A stretch of DNA of 64,000 bases. Source: Desertivirga xinjiangensis (lineage in GTDB: Bacteria; Bacteroidota; Bacteroidia; Sphingobacteriales; Sphingobacteriaceae). The DNA lies in NCBI RefSeq assembly GCF_024436435.1, contig NZ_JAFMZP010000002.1, positions 62,001 through 126,000 of the forward strand. Reading direction: 5' to 3'. Below, piece by piece: positions 19,587 through 27,194 of the stretch; position 1 is the stretch's first letter, and every line of letters starts with the position of its first letter. Below the pieces are notes generated by a model. That model did not search any database and had not been told where the DNA came from. It was given only the letters and a program-made list of their open reading frames with translations. The position numbers were made by a program, and so were the translations under genes.

Positions 19587-20321
19587 ATGCCTGAAGGACC
19601 CTCCATTGTAATACTCAAAGAAGCTCTGACCCAATTCAAAGGAAAGACCATTCTGGCCGCAGAGGGTAATTCGCAGGCGCTTGATCTAAATCTGCTCCTC
19701 AATAAAACTGTAATTGACTTTAAAAGCTGGGGTAAACACTTTCTCATCTGCTTTGAAGGGTTCTCCCTTCGAATCCACTTCATGTTGTTCGGTACTTACC
19801 GGATAAACGAGCGAAAAACAAACCCCGCCAGGCTATCGCTGATATTTGAAGATGGAGAGATAAACTTCTACGCCTGTTCAATAAAAGTGATAGAAGAAGA
19901 TCTGGATGAAGTTTACGACTGGTCGGCAGACGTGCTAAGCATACACTGGGATCCGGCAAAAGCAATCGAAAAACTTAAGTCTCAGCCCAAATTGCTGGTT
20001 TGCGATGCCCTGCTCGATCAGAATATTTTTGCCGGTTCCGGAAACATCATAAAGAACGAAGTACTGTTCAGAATCCAGGTCCATCCCCTCAACACCATTG
20101 GCGCTCTGCCGCAGCAAGCCCTGGAAGCTCTGGTGTTCGAAGCCGCAAACTATAGCTACGACTTTTTAAGATGGAAAAAAGAGTTCACCTTAAAACAGCA
20201 CTGGTTAGCCCACACCAAAAAGACCTGTCCACGCGACGATGTTCCCTTCATAAAGGAATATCTCGGCCGTACCAACAGAAGGACTTACTACTGCAACCTT
20301 TGCCAGAGGTTGTTTGCATAA
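19587..20321 (+). CDS. Fpg/Nei-family DNA glycosylase with atypical zinc finger
   Basis: A base-excision glycosylase/AP-lyase for oxidised bases. The N terminus MPEGP supplies the catalytic Pro2 and Glu3, KSWGKHF carries the conserved lysine, and the LLVCDALLDQNIFAGSGNI stretch is the H2TH region. The C-terminal zinc finger has CNLC as its second cysteine pair but the first pair reads CPRD, so one of four ligands is missing or replaced by Asp. Length is 244 aa, slightly short for Nei. It closes the hydroxylase-PPK2-glycosylase run and is followed by a strong terminator. Confidence 0.88.
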   Translation: MPEGPSIVILKEALTQFKGKTILAAEGNSQALDLNLLLNKTVIDFKSWGKHFLICFEGFSLRIHFMLFGTYRINERKTNPARLSLIFEDGEINFYACSIKVIEEDLDEVYDWSADVLSIHWDPAKAIEKLKSQPKLLVCDALLDQNIFAGSGNIIKNEVLFRIQVHPLNTIGALPQQALEALVFEAANYSYDFLRWKKEFTLKQHWLAHTKKTCPRDDVPFIKEYLGRTNRRTYYCNLCQRLFA

Positions 20322-20372
20322 GTAGATTATAAGCTCGAAAATAAAACGTCTGAATTATCGAAAAGCTTAAAT

Positions 20373-20407
20373 AGAAAAAGGGCGCCTTTCGGGCGCCCTT
20401 TTTCTAT
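20373..20407. terminator. Strong bidirectional terminator
   Basis: The stem AAAAAGGGCGCC / GGCGCCCTTTTT surrounds a TTTCG loop, with U-runs on both strands. It sits between the convergent glycosylase and OmpA-type genes. Confidence 0.93.
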
Positions 20408-20425
20408 TTAGAAACAATTTCTGCT

Positions 20426-21733
20426 TTAGTAAAGCGTAAACTCTACTCGTCTGTTTTGTTTGCGGCCTTCCGGCGTATCGTTAGTGGTTATTGGCTGGAA
20501 TTCGCCATAACCTGTTGCCTCGATGTTTGAAACTGTTGCTCCTTTACCTACCAGGTAAGTTTTCACTGCTTCGGCACGGTCTTTAGATAACTTCAGGTTG
20601 AACTTATCAGATCCTATGTTATCTGTATGTCCGGATATCTTTAAGCTGAAACCATGGTCTACTATTAACTGCGCAAGCTTATCGAGAGTAGGGTATGAGC
20701 TTGGCAGTATCCTTGACTTTCCAAATTCAAACTCAAGATTGTTAAAGGCATCCTTTAAGACCTTTTGAGCAAACTCAGGAAGTGGGCAGCCTGATCCGTC
20801 GACTTTCACGCCGGCAGGAGTTCCTGGACATTTATCAAACTTATTGGCCACACCGTCATTATCTTCGTCTCCTAACTCGCGGTCGTACCTGGCCCTGTCT
20901 TCTTTCTGAAGGCTATCTAGTCGGGCTACAGCTCTTCTAAGTTCCGTGTCGTCGTATTCTGCACTTCTGCCTCCGGGGTTGTATGCAGCCAATTGATACT
21001 TGCTTCTTTTCCCGATGGCAAATTCAAGTCCGGCATACCCGTAAGTGAACCTGTCGTAAGAGGTTCCATAGTCGTAGCCATCAAACCTGTCGGTTTTCAT
21101 GAAACTTACCTTATAGCCCATATCCAGGTTAATTCCCCTTGTAAGACCGATCTTAAATCCAAGACCAACCGGAATGTAGAAACCATCCTTGGTGCCATCG
21201 GTGGTATTACCCGAGTTTTCCGAAGTCGGATCAAATGACATAAATCCTATACCTGAATTAAGGTATGGACCTAAAAGGCCAAATTCTTTATGCATTTTGA
21301 AGTTAGCGATAGTATAGGTCGCTGTTAAACTTCCTCCATTTTTTATCCTGGTTGAATAACGTGAATCCGGTAGAGTTCCCGAAGGAGATATCGCGTCTAT
21401 ACCTCTTACCTTACCAGCGAAAAAGTCTGCCTGCAATCCAAACGAAGGGATTAATTGTTTTTTAATATACACACCATACCCAAAACTTTCGGTTGGTGTG
21501 GTATAGTCGTTGTTTTTATTCGACCAGAATAGCGTGTGTGGCGTAGCAACACCCGCGGTAACTCCTATAGACCAGGTCCTGAAGTCTCTGACTCTGTAAT
21601 TTTTAGTACTGTCAGCCCCCGTGAGGCTTTGTCCCATAAGTTGGGATGATGACAAGAAGATCAGGCCTCCTAAGAGGACTTTTTTTAACGAAATAGAATT
21701 TTTAAGTTCTGTGTCAGGTATATTTGTATTCAT
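20426..21733 (-). CDS. OmpA-family outer-membrane protein with TSP3 linker
   Basis: A 435-aa outer-membrane protein that probably links the outer membrane to peptidoglycan. A hydrophobic segment at about residues 17-34 ending in MGQ is the likely signal peptide, after an unusually polar first 16 residues. Residues 50-260 look like an eight-stranded OmpA-type barrel. A calcium-binding thrombospondin-3 repeat follows (DEDNDGVANKFDKCPGTPAG) near 290, then the OmpA C-terminal domain with ISGHTDNIGSDKFN and RRVEFTLY at the end. It is monocistronic, with a terminator on its 3' side. Confidence 0.92.
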   Translation of the reverse strand: MNTNIPDTELKNSISLKKVLLGGLIFLSSSQLMGQSLTGADSTKNYRVRDFRTWSIGVTAGVATPHTLFWSNKNNDYTTPTESFGYGVYIKKQLIPSFGLQADFFAGKVRGIDAISPSGTLPDSRYSTRIKNGGSLTATYTIANFKMHKEFGLLGPYLNSGIGFMSFDPTSENSGNTTDGTKDGFYIPVGLGFKIGLTRGINLDMGYKVSFMKTDRFDGYDYGTSYDRFTYGYAGLEFAIGKRSKYQLAAYNPGGRSAEYDDTELRRAVARLDSLQKEDRARYDRELGDEDNDGVANKFDKCPGTPAGVKVDGSGCPLPEFAQKVLKDAFNNLEFEFGKSRILPSSYPTLDKLAQLIVDHGFSLKISGHTDNIGSDKFNLKLSKDRAEAVKTYLVGKGATVSNIEATGYGEFQPITTNDTPEGRKQNRRVEFTLY

Positions 21734-22129
21734 AGATCTTGCAATTTAAATCTTTTTAAATGTTTTGGTGAAATAAATGCTCCGTTGTATAACCGGGTTT
21801 ACAATTATTTGTTTGAACCTATTATAAGCTTATTTTTTTTGTTCATTTTTTTGAGATTATTGCTTGTTATAAAAATTATAGTCAAGAAACGTTAGGTTAA
21901 TATCCTACAATGCTGTATTCGTAAACTGCTGTTTGTTAACGAATTCAATTTAAGAAAAAAAAACGTGAAATAGGAAAGTCAGAAGACAGGTCTTTAATAT
22001 TTTGGCACTTAGCTCCGATTAGGATTGCGAGTATTGTTTTTCTTTAAAAATATATTCAAAAAAAAGATTGTAAACAAATAAAAAGTACAGGCGTTGATTG
22101 ATAGTTAAACAAGCTAATTATTAATAAAA
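21734..22129. other. AT-rich divergent intergenic region, no gene found
   Basis: The 396-base gap separates the divergent OmpA-type and YciF-like genes. It is very A/T-rich with several T- and A-runs. No exact TAnnTTTG box, hairpin or credible small reading frame was found on either strand, but both genes must take their promoters from here. Confidence 0.6.
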
Positions 22130-22693
22130 ATGCCAAATACAAAAACAAGCACCGCGAAAAAGAGCGGTAACACGAAACAACGTACAGTAGAACAGGAAAG
22201 CGCTCTGAAAGAATTATTTGTTGACGGATTGAAAGATCTGCTTTGGGCCGAGAAACAATTAGTTAAAAGTCTGAAGACTTTTGTGAAAGCAGCTACATCC
22301 GACGAATTGAAGAGTGCCTTTGATACGCACCGTGTAGAAACAGAAGGTCAGATAGAACGCCTAAACCAGGTGTTTGAGGCTGTAGGCGAAAAGGCTACGG
22401 CAAAGAAATGTGATGCCATGGAAGGTCTTGCTAAAGAAGCCGAGGGTTTGATAGAAGAAACGGAAGATGGTACAGAGGTTAGGGACGTTGCCCTGATTTC
22501 GGCAGCCCAAAAGGTAGAACATTATGAGATTGCGTCTTATGGTACTCTTAAAACACTTGCTGGTGTACTGGGCTTTACAGAAGCACAAACGTTACTGGAG
22601 CAGACACTTGAAGAAGAGAAGAAAACCGACGTTCTGCTGACTGAAATTGCAGAAGGCTTTGTGAATGAAGCTGCTAAAGACGAAACTAAGTAA
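22130..22693 (+). CDS. YciE/YciF-like ferritin-fold protein (DUF892)
   Basis: A 187-residue four-helix ferritin-like protein of the YciE/YciF family, associated with osmotic and oxidative stress in other bacteria. After a Lys/Thr-rich N-terminal tail (about 20 residues, resembling a DNA-binding or disordered tail), the helices carry DGLKDLLWAEKQL, ETEGQIERL, QKVEHYEIASYG and LEQTLEEEKKTD, with Glu and His positioned for a di-metal site. It is followed by a hairpin and then by manganese catalase, suggesting a joint oxidative-stress role. Confidence 0.9.
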   Translation: MPNTKTSTAKKSGNTKQRTVEQESALKELFVDGLKDLLWAEKQLVKSLKTFVKAATSDELKSAFDTHRVETEGQIERLNQVFEAVGEKATAKKCDAMEGLAKEAEGLIEETEDGTEVRDVALISAAQKVEHYEIASYGTLKTLAGVLGFTEAQTLLEQTLEEEKKTDVLLTEIAEGFVNEAAKDETK

Positions 22694-22700
22694 TCAATGG

Positions 22701-22740
22701 AATATTTACCGGACTTCAGATGCCGGTAAATATTTTTTCT
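22701..22740 (+). terminator. Terminator or attenuator between YciF-like and catalase genes
   Basis: A perfect 12-bp stem, AATATTTACCGG/CCGGTAAATATT, encloses a 10-base loop and is followed by TTTTTCTTT. The catalase ATG is only 23 bases downstream, so partial read-through is likely if the catalase lacks its own promoter. Confidence 0.85.
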
Positions 22741-22762
22741 TTCATCTACCTAATTAAAGAAC

Positions 22763-23722
22763 ATGTTTTACCACGTAAAAGAACTACAATTTAACGCCCG
22801 GGTGTCAAAACCAGATCCTCGTTTTGCCCGGCTGCTTTTAGAGCAATTTGGAGGGGGCAACGGCGAGTTGAAAGCCGCTATGCAGTACTTTGTACAGGCC
22901 TTCGGCTGTAAAAATCCATATCCGGATAAATATGATCTGCTGATGGATATTGCTACGGAAGAATTTAGCCATCTTGAAATAGTTGGAGCAACTATTCAGA
23001 TGCTTTTAAGTGGCGTTAACGGCGAGCTTAAAGACGCAGCTGATAGTGAAGAGATCATGCAGATGCTCAACGGAACTACGGCTAAAGAAGGATTCATCCA
23101 TGAAGCAATGGTGAACCCGCAATTTGGGGTGCTTTCTGGCGGAGGACCAATGCTGACTGACAGCAACGGCGTGCCCTGGACAGCAGCCTACGTGAATGCA
23201 AATGGTGATCTTACAGTTGATCTCCGTTCAAATATAGCAGCTGAATCGAGGGCTAAGATCGTTTATGAATATCTTTTAAAATTCACCGACGATCCGTATG
23301 TTAAAGAAACTCTTCGTTTCCTTATGACTCGCGAGGTAGCACACTATCAACAGTTTGAAGCTGCCTTAAACACCATTCAGCCAAACTTTCCTCCCGGAAT
23401 CCTGCAAAGCGACCCGAGGTATAGTAACAGATATTACAATATGTCTTTTGGTGCTGAGGCTCGCGGTCCATGGAATGATGGAACCAGCACTCAATTAGGC
23501 GAAGCCTGGCAGTATGAGGCAGATCCCTTGCAGCAAGTGAAGGAAACTAACGGTTTGATCGACCTGAAGCCGGAAGGTACCGACCGTACCGAAAAATCGG
23601 TTTCAAAAACAAACCAGGCTCTGGGTAAGGAGCGCAGCACAGAAGTAAAAAGTGCAACTCCCGAAACTGATATACAGTGGAGTGCATATGCCGACACGGT
23701 TAAAGTTGTTAAAAAGAAGTAA
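22763..23722 (+). CDS. Manganese catalase
   Basis: A non-haem dimanganese catalase that disproportionates hydrogen peroxide. The 319-aa ferritin-fold enzyme has metal ligands placed as Glu35 (NGELKAAM), Glu67 and His70 (EEFSHLE), a later Glu in ESRAKIVYEYL and the REVAHYQQF pair. The C terminus after residue 270 is a low-complexity Lys/Thr/Ser tail. The last 35 bases overlap the start of the DsbA-like gene. Together with the YciF-like and YtxH genes it forms a stress group. Confidence 0.94.
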   Translation: MFYHVKELQFNARVSKPDPRFARLLLEQFGGGNGELKAAMQYFVQAFGCKNPYPDKYDLLMDIATEEFSHLEIVGATIQMLLSGVNGELKDAADSEEIMQMLNGTTAKEGFIHEAMVNPQFGVLSGGGPMLTDSNGVPWTAAYVNANGDLTVDLRSNIAAESRAKIVYEYLLKFTDDPYVKETLRFLMTREVAHYQQFEAALNTIQPNFPPGILQSDPRYSNRYYNMSFGAEARGPWNDGTSTQLGEAWQYEADPLQQVKETNGLIDLKPEGTDRTEKSVSKTNQALGKERSTEVKSATPETDIQWSAYADTVKVVKKK

Positions 23723-24416
23723 ACCGGTGGACTTAGTTAATGATGCGGATCGGGTACAAGTAGTTTATTACACCGATCCGCTTTGCTGCTGGAGCTGGGC
23801 TTTTGAGGAACAGTGGCAGCGCTTGATAAAAGAATACTCTGAATTTTTTGACCGGACTTACTGCATGGGAGGGCTAATTCCTGACTGGAAAACTTTCAGC
23901 GATCCCATGAATGCAATAAGTCGTCCCCTGCAGATGGGTCCTCTTTGGTATGAAATCCAACAGCTTACAAGCTGTGAGGTAAACGATAATATTTGGATCG
24001 ACGATCCGCCCTCATCGTCGTATCCCGCTTGTATTGCAGTGAAAACTGCAGGACTTCAGTCTGCAGCTGCTGCTGAAAGATACTTGTACCTGATTAGAAA
24101 AGCTGTGATGGCAGAGGGAAGAAATATCGCGCGCCCGGAGGTGCTTGCTGAAGTGGCCGAACAACTTTCAGAGCTTTATCCAGATTTTGATGCATCCCTG
24201 TTTAAACGCCAATACAATTGCCAGGAAGCCAGGGATGCTTTCAGGAACGACCTGAATCAGGTGAAGATACATAAGATCGGACGATTTCCCACCTTAATTT
24301 TCAATAAATCGGGAAGGGGATTGATGATCACTGGCTTCAGACCCTACGATGCCTTAGAAAAAGTTTTGTTGCAATTAATAAATCCTCAACCTGAGAAGAA
24401 CTATTCTGAAATATAA
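23688..24416 (+). CDS. DsbA-like thioredoxin-fold protein (Thioredoxin_5/YjbH-like)
   Basis: A 242-aa thioredoxin-fold protein with a CxW-type N-terminal site, DPLCCWSWAFE, instead of CxxC, and GRFPTLIFNKSG as the cis-Pro segment. This matches the DsbA-like group to which Firmicutes YjbH (an adaptor for Spx degradation) belongs; no Spx gene is visible here, so the role is open. No signal peptide is present, so it is cytoplasmic. ATG 23688 overlaps the catalase end by 35 bases; a GTG at 23727 would avoid the overlap and is an alternative start. Confidence 0.8.
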   Translation: MPTRLKLLKRSKPVDLVNDADRVQVVYYTDPLCCWSWAFEEQWQRLIKEYSEFFDRTYCMGGLIPDWKTFSDPMNAISRPLQMGPLWYEIQQLTSCEVNDNIWIDDPPSSSYPACIAVKTAGLQSAAAAERYLYLIRKAVMAEGRNIARPEVLAEVAEQLSELYPDFDASLFKRQYNCQEARDAFRNDLNQVKIHKIGRFPTLIFNKSGRGLMITGFRPYDALEKVLLQLINPQPEKNYSEI

Positions 24417-24453
24417 GTGTTACACTTTTAACGACGAATTTAAACACATTCAA

Positions 24454-24783
24454 ATGAAGAACTATAAAGATTTAATTCAGGATGCTGAATCATTGTTTAA
24501 AGATGTAACCAGCGAACATGCTAGTAATGGCAATGGAAAAATTATTGCCGCGGCAGCTATTGGCTTAGCAGCAGGCGCTATACTGGGTATTCTTCTGGCT
24601 CCTGCAAGCGGAACTGAAACAAGGAGCACTATTGTTGACGGTTTAGGAGGAGCAGGAGCTAATTTAAAAGAAAAAGCAAGGCAGGGAATGGATAAACTGG
24701 CGGATTTGAAAGATCAGGCAGTTGATGCTGTAAAAAGCAAGGTTCAAAGTACAGGCTCTGCTGATCCAAACCCAACAGTATAA
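24454..24783 (+). CDS. YtxH-domain small stress protein
   Basis: A 109-residue protein with one glycine/alanine-rich membrane-like helix (about residues 27-50, IGLAAGAILGILLAPASGTE) followed by an amphipathic Lys/Ala helix with repeated DxxK pattern. This is the YtxH-type arrangement found in general-stress proteins. It starts 37 bases after the DsbA-like gene and ends at a bidirectional terminator. Molecular function is not known for the family. Confidence 0.8.
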   Translation: MKNYKDLIQDAESLFKDVTSEHASNGNGKIIAAAAIGLAAGAILGILLAPASGTETRSTIVDGLGGAGANLKEKARQGMDKLADLKDQAVDAVKSKVQSTGSADPNPTV

Positions 24784-24789
24784 GTGATG

Positions 24790-24834
24790 AACTTCTGACA
24801 GGTTTATTCTGGTGTAAGCCTGTCAGAAGTTTTA
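24790..24834. terminator. Bidirectional terminator after the YtxH gene
   Basis: AACTTCTGACAGG (24790-24802) pairs perfectly with CCTGTCAGAAGTT (24819-24831), a 13-bp stem with a 16-base loop, followed by TTATTA. It separates the YtxH gene from the convergent unknown gene; the last bases overlap the latter's stop region. Confidence 0.88.
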
Positions 24835-25362
24835 TTACGATCCTTTTTCACCCACAAACTGATCTTCTTTATATTTAAACAACACGTTGAACGTTGTTAA
24901 ACTACCGTAAATACGCGTTATATACTGCTGAAGGTTAATTTTCTCCTCATTATCAATATTACTGCTGTTCACTCTTTGTTCAAGCACCCTTAACCTGTCG
25001 CGCACCATTACAATTTTATTAAAAAACTGATCGATCGGAATTTCTTTTATTGCTAGGCCGGTGCTGCCTGGTTGAAGAATCATCTTTCCATTCTTCCATT
25101 TATCACCTAAGGGTACCACTTCAGAAACATCAGACCATCGTTGCAATAATTTTTTAAGGGTCTGTTCCACTTCCCAGGCACTAACCATATCTGTATCAGG
25201 CGCCATGTCATCCAGAACTTCCAAAGGCTCTGTTATTGGAAGCTCCTTGTATCCACTTTCAATAAAGGTTACCAGCAAAGCATTAGAGCGTACATTAATA
25301 ACAACTCCCTTGCCATAAGTATCATGTTTAACCCGCGAGCCGATTCCTATATTGTCTTGCAT
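24835..25362 (-). CDS. Hypothetical protein with N-terminal tudor/SH3-like segment
   Basis: A 175-aa soluble protein that I do not recognise as a named family. The N terminus (GSRVKHDTYGKGVVINV, residues 8-24) resembles the small beta-barrel at the C terminus of UvrD/PcrA helicases, which contacts RNA polymerase. The middle is acidic, and residues 90-165 are predicted helical with KIVMVRDRLRVLEQRVN and IYGSLTTFNVLF. It is monocistronic and convergent with the YtxH gene. Function cannot be assigned. Confidence 0.75.
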   Translation of the reverse strand: MQDNIGIGSRVKHDTYGKGVVINVRSNALLVTFIESGYKELPITEPLEVLDDMAPDTDMVSAWEVEQTLKKLLQRWSDVSEVVPLGDKWKNGKMILQPGSTGLAIKEIPIDQFFNKIVMVRDRLRVLEQRVNSSNIDNEEKINLQQYITRIYGSLTTFNVLFKYKEDQFVGEKGS

Positions 25363-25587
25363 GTTTTACGAATTTGCAGGCTAAAATATATTTTTCTCTT
25401 TTAAGTTTCATTATTTTATATATTTATCACCGTCGAGTGCCCCCGTAAGGGCGTTTATTCCTAACCTTTTTGAGATGCTTGCGTACAAGGACTTTTTTGA
25501 GGGTCTTGCGAAAATTTTATGCCCGGAGATGAGGGGTTTGTCGACAAATTTGATAATTTGATTTATAATTAAAACGCAAAGATATTA

Positions 25588-26397
25588 ATGGAAACTGGTT
25601 TAAGTAAGGAAAAGCCCGAAGTGAGATTACGGGTGTTCAGGGCGATTGACGATCCTGAAGCTTGCAGATTGTTCTTAGAAGGGCATGCCCATGTATTAAC
25701 CAGTATAGGGATAACAAAGGTAACTTCATCGAAAAATGAGTGGACTACGAATCCGGCGGCCTTTGTTCTTATCGTGGAATCGCTGGATGGCAAAAAAGTT
25801 TATGGAGGCGCACGTGTACATGTAGCGGGGGGGAGTCAGCCTTTGCCTATTGAAGAGGCGACCGGGGCATTGGATCCTGCTATTTTTGACCTGGTATATA
25901 AACATGCCATGCATGGAACCGGTGAGCTGTGTGGTTTGTGGAATTCAAGAGAGATTGCGGGTTATGGAATCGGCAGTATTTTTTTGATCAGGGCGGCAGT
26001 TGCAATCTCACACCAGATCGGTTTAAGTACTCTTTTTGCATTATGCGCCCCTTACACCATTAAGCCGGTGGAGAGTTGTGGTATGGATCATGAAACCAGT
26101 ATCGGAAACCAGGGAACATTTTATTATCCGAAACTAGACCTGGTTGCCACCACCATGTTATTAAGAGATGTACCTGTGCTAAGTAAGGCACATGAGGAAG
26201 ACAAAGAGGCTATTCTTAAAATAAGGGAACTTCCTGATGTGATCCGGGTTGAAGAACTTCGAAAAAAAGAAATTACAATACATTATCAGACAGGTATTCC
26301 GCATCTGAGTGAGTGGAGTTTGAATGATACTATTGAGTCTGCAAAAACGAATTACCTTAAATATAAAATTGACCAGGAAAATATAAATTTCCTTTAA
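25588..26397 (+). CDS. Putative GNAT-fold acyltransferase, unknown substrate
   Basis: A 269-aa protein without a clear named family. The order of elements suggests an acyl-CoA N-acyltransferase: a strand with KVYGGARVHV, then a strand-loop-helix AGYGIGSIFLIRAAV resembling the GNAT cofactor loop, then STLFALCAPYTIKPVESCGM resembling the GNAT beta5-alpha4 end. Residues 200-269 are an added charged helical tail. Autoinducer- or N-acyl-amino-acid synthase-like proteins share this general layout, but I cannot show that. It is the first gene of a run with a methyltransferase (22 bases later) and three signalling genes. Confidence 0.6.
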   Translation: METGLSKEKPEVRLRVFRAIDDPEACRLFLEGHAHVLTSIGITKVTSSKNEWTTNPAAFVLIVESLDGKKVYGGARVHVAGGSQPLPIEEATGALDPAIFDLVYKHAMHGTGELCGLWNSREIAGYGIGSIFLIRAAVAISHQIGLSTLFALCAPYTIKPVESCGMDHETSIGNQGTFYYPKLDLVATTMLLRDVPVLSKAHEEDKEAILKIRELPDVIRVEELRKKEITIHYQTGIPHLSEWSLNDTIESAKTNYLKYKIDQENINFL

Positions 26398-26419
26398 ATA
26401 CAAACAGATACAATTACTT

Positions 26420-27187
26420 ATGGCTGATAAACATTACGATATTACTTATTTGCAAAACACGGTTAGGTTGCTGAAAAGCCTAAAAGACCATTCTTATACT
26501 TTTTTTCAGGATATAGACAGTGGTTCTATTGTTGACCTGGGATGCGGGGCAGGTAACGATGTGATCGAGTTGTCAAAAATGCTAGGGGAACAGGTGAAAG
26601 TGATCGGTGTTGATCATGATCCTGTAATGCTTGAGCAAGGTCGTGCTCAATCACAGGCTGCCGCTACCAACACAGAATTTATCTTATCTGAAGCTTTTCC
26701 TTTGCCATTCCAAAACGGAGCAATTGCTGGTTTAAGGAGCGAACGACTGATTCAGCATCTTCACAATCCCGAGAAAGTGTTTGCAGATATCCACCGCATA
26801 CTGGCTGATGGAGCTCCGCTTGCAATTATTGAAACAGACTGGCATAGCCTGTCTTTTTATACTGAGTTTGTGGATACGGGCAAAAAGATCAATGCCTATC
26901 TTACCGATGTTAAGGTGAAAAACGGTTTTGCAGCGCGCAAATTAACGACCTATCTGCAGACCCTTAATTTCAGGAACATCCAGTTTGAAATTCATCCATT
27001 TGTAGTAAATAGCCTTGAAGAGGCCAATGAATATTTCTGGATTGACCGGATCGTTAAAGAGGCGGCTGAACTCGGATATATTACAGAGGCAGAGCGTAAT
27101 GACTTTTACCATGCAATGCAGTCTTCCAACGATAGATCTTACTTTTCTTGCTCAATAAACCTCGTTGTAGCCTCCTGTATCAAATAG
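26420..27187 (+). CDS. Class I SAM-dependent methyltransferase
   Basis: A 255-aa Rossmann-fold methyltransferase. Motif I is VDLGCGAGND near residue 38, motif II VIGVDHDP near 65, and motif IV-like GLRSERLIQHLHNPEKVF near 110, a pattern of the UbiE/type-11 small-molecule group. The acceptor is unknown. It lies 22 bases after the GNAT-like gene and only 7 bases before the histidine kinase, so the three are probably transcribed together. Confidence 0.88.
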   Translation: MADKHYDITYLQNTVRLLKSLKDHSYTFFQDIDSGSIVDLGCGAGNDVIELSKMLGEQVKVIGVDHDPVMLEQGRAQSQAAATNTEFILSEAFPLPFQNGAIAGLRSERLIQHLHNPEKVFADIHRILADGAPLAIIETDWHSLSFYTEFVDTGKKINAYLTDVKVKNGFAARKLTTYLQTLNFRNIQFEIHPFVVNSLEEANEYFWIDRIVKEAAELGYITEAERNDFYHAMQSSNDRSYFSCSINLVVASCIK

Positions 27188-27194
27188 TATCAAA

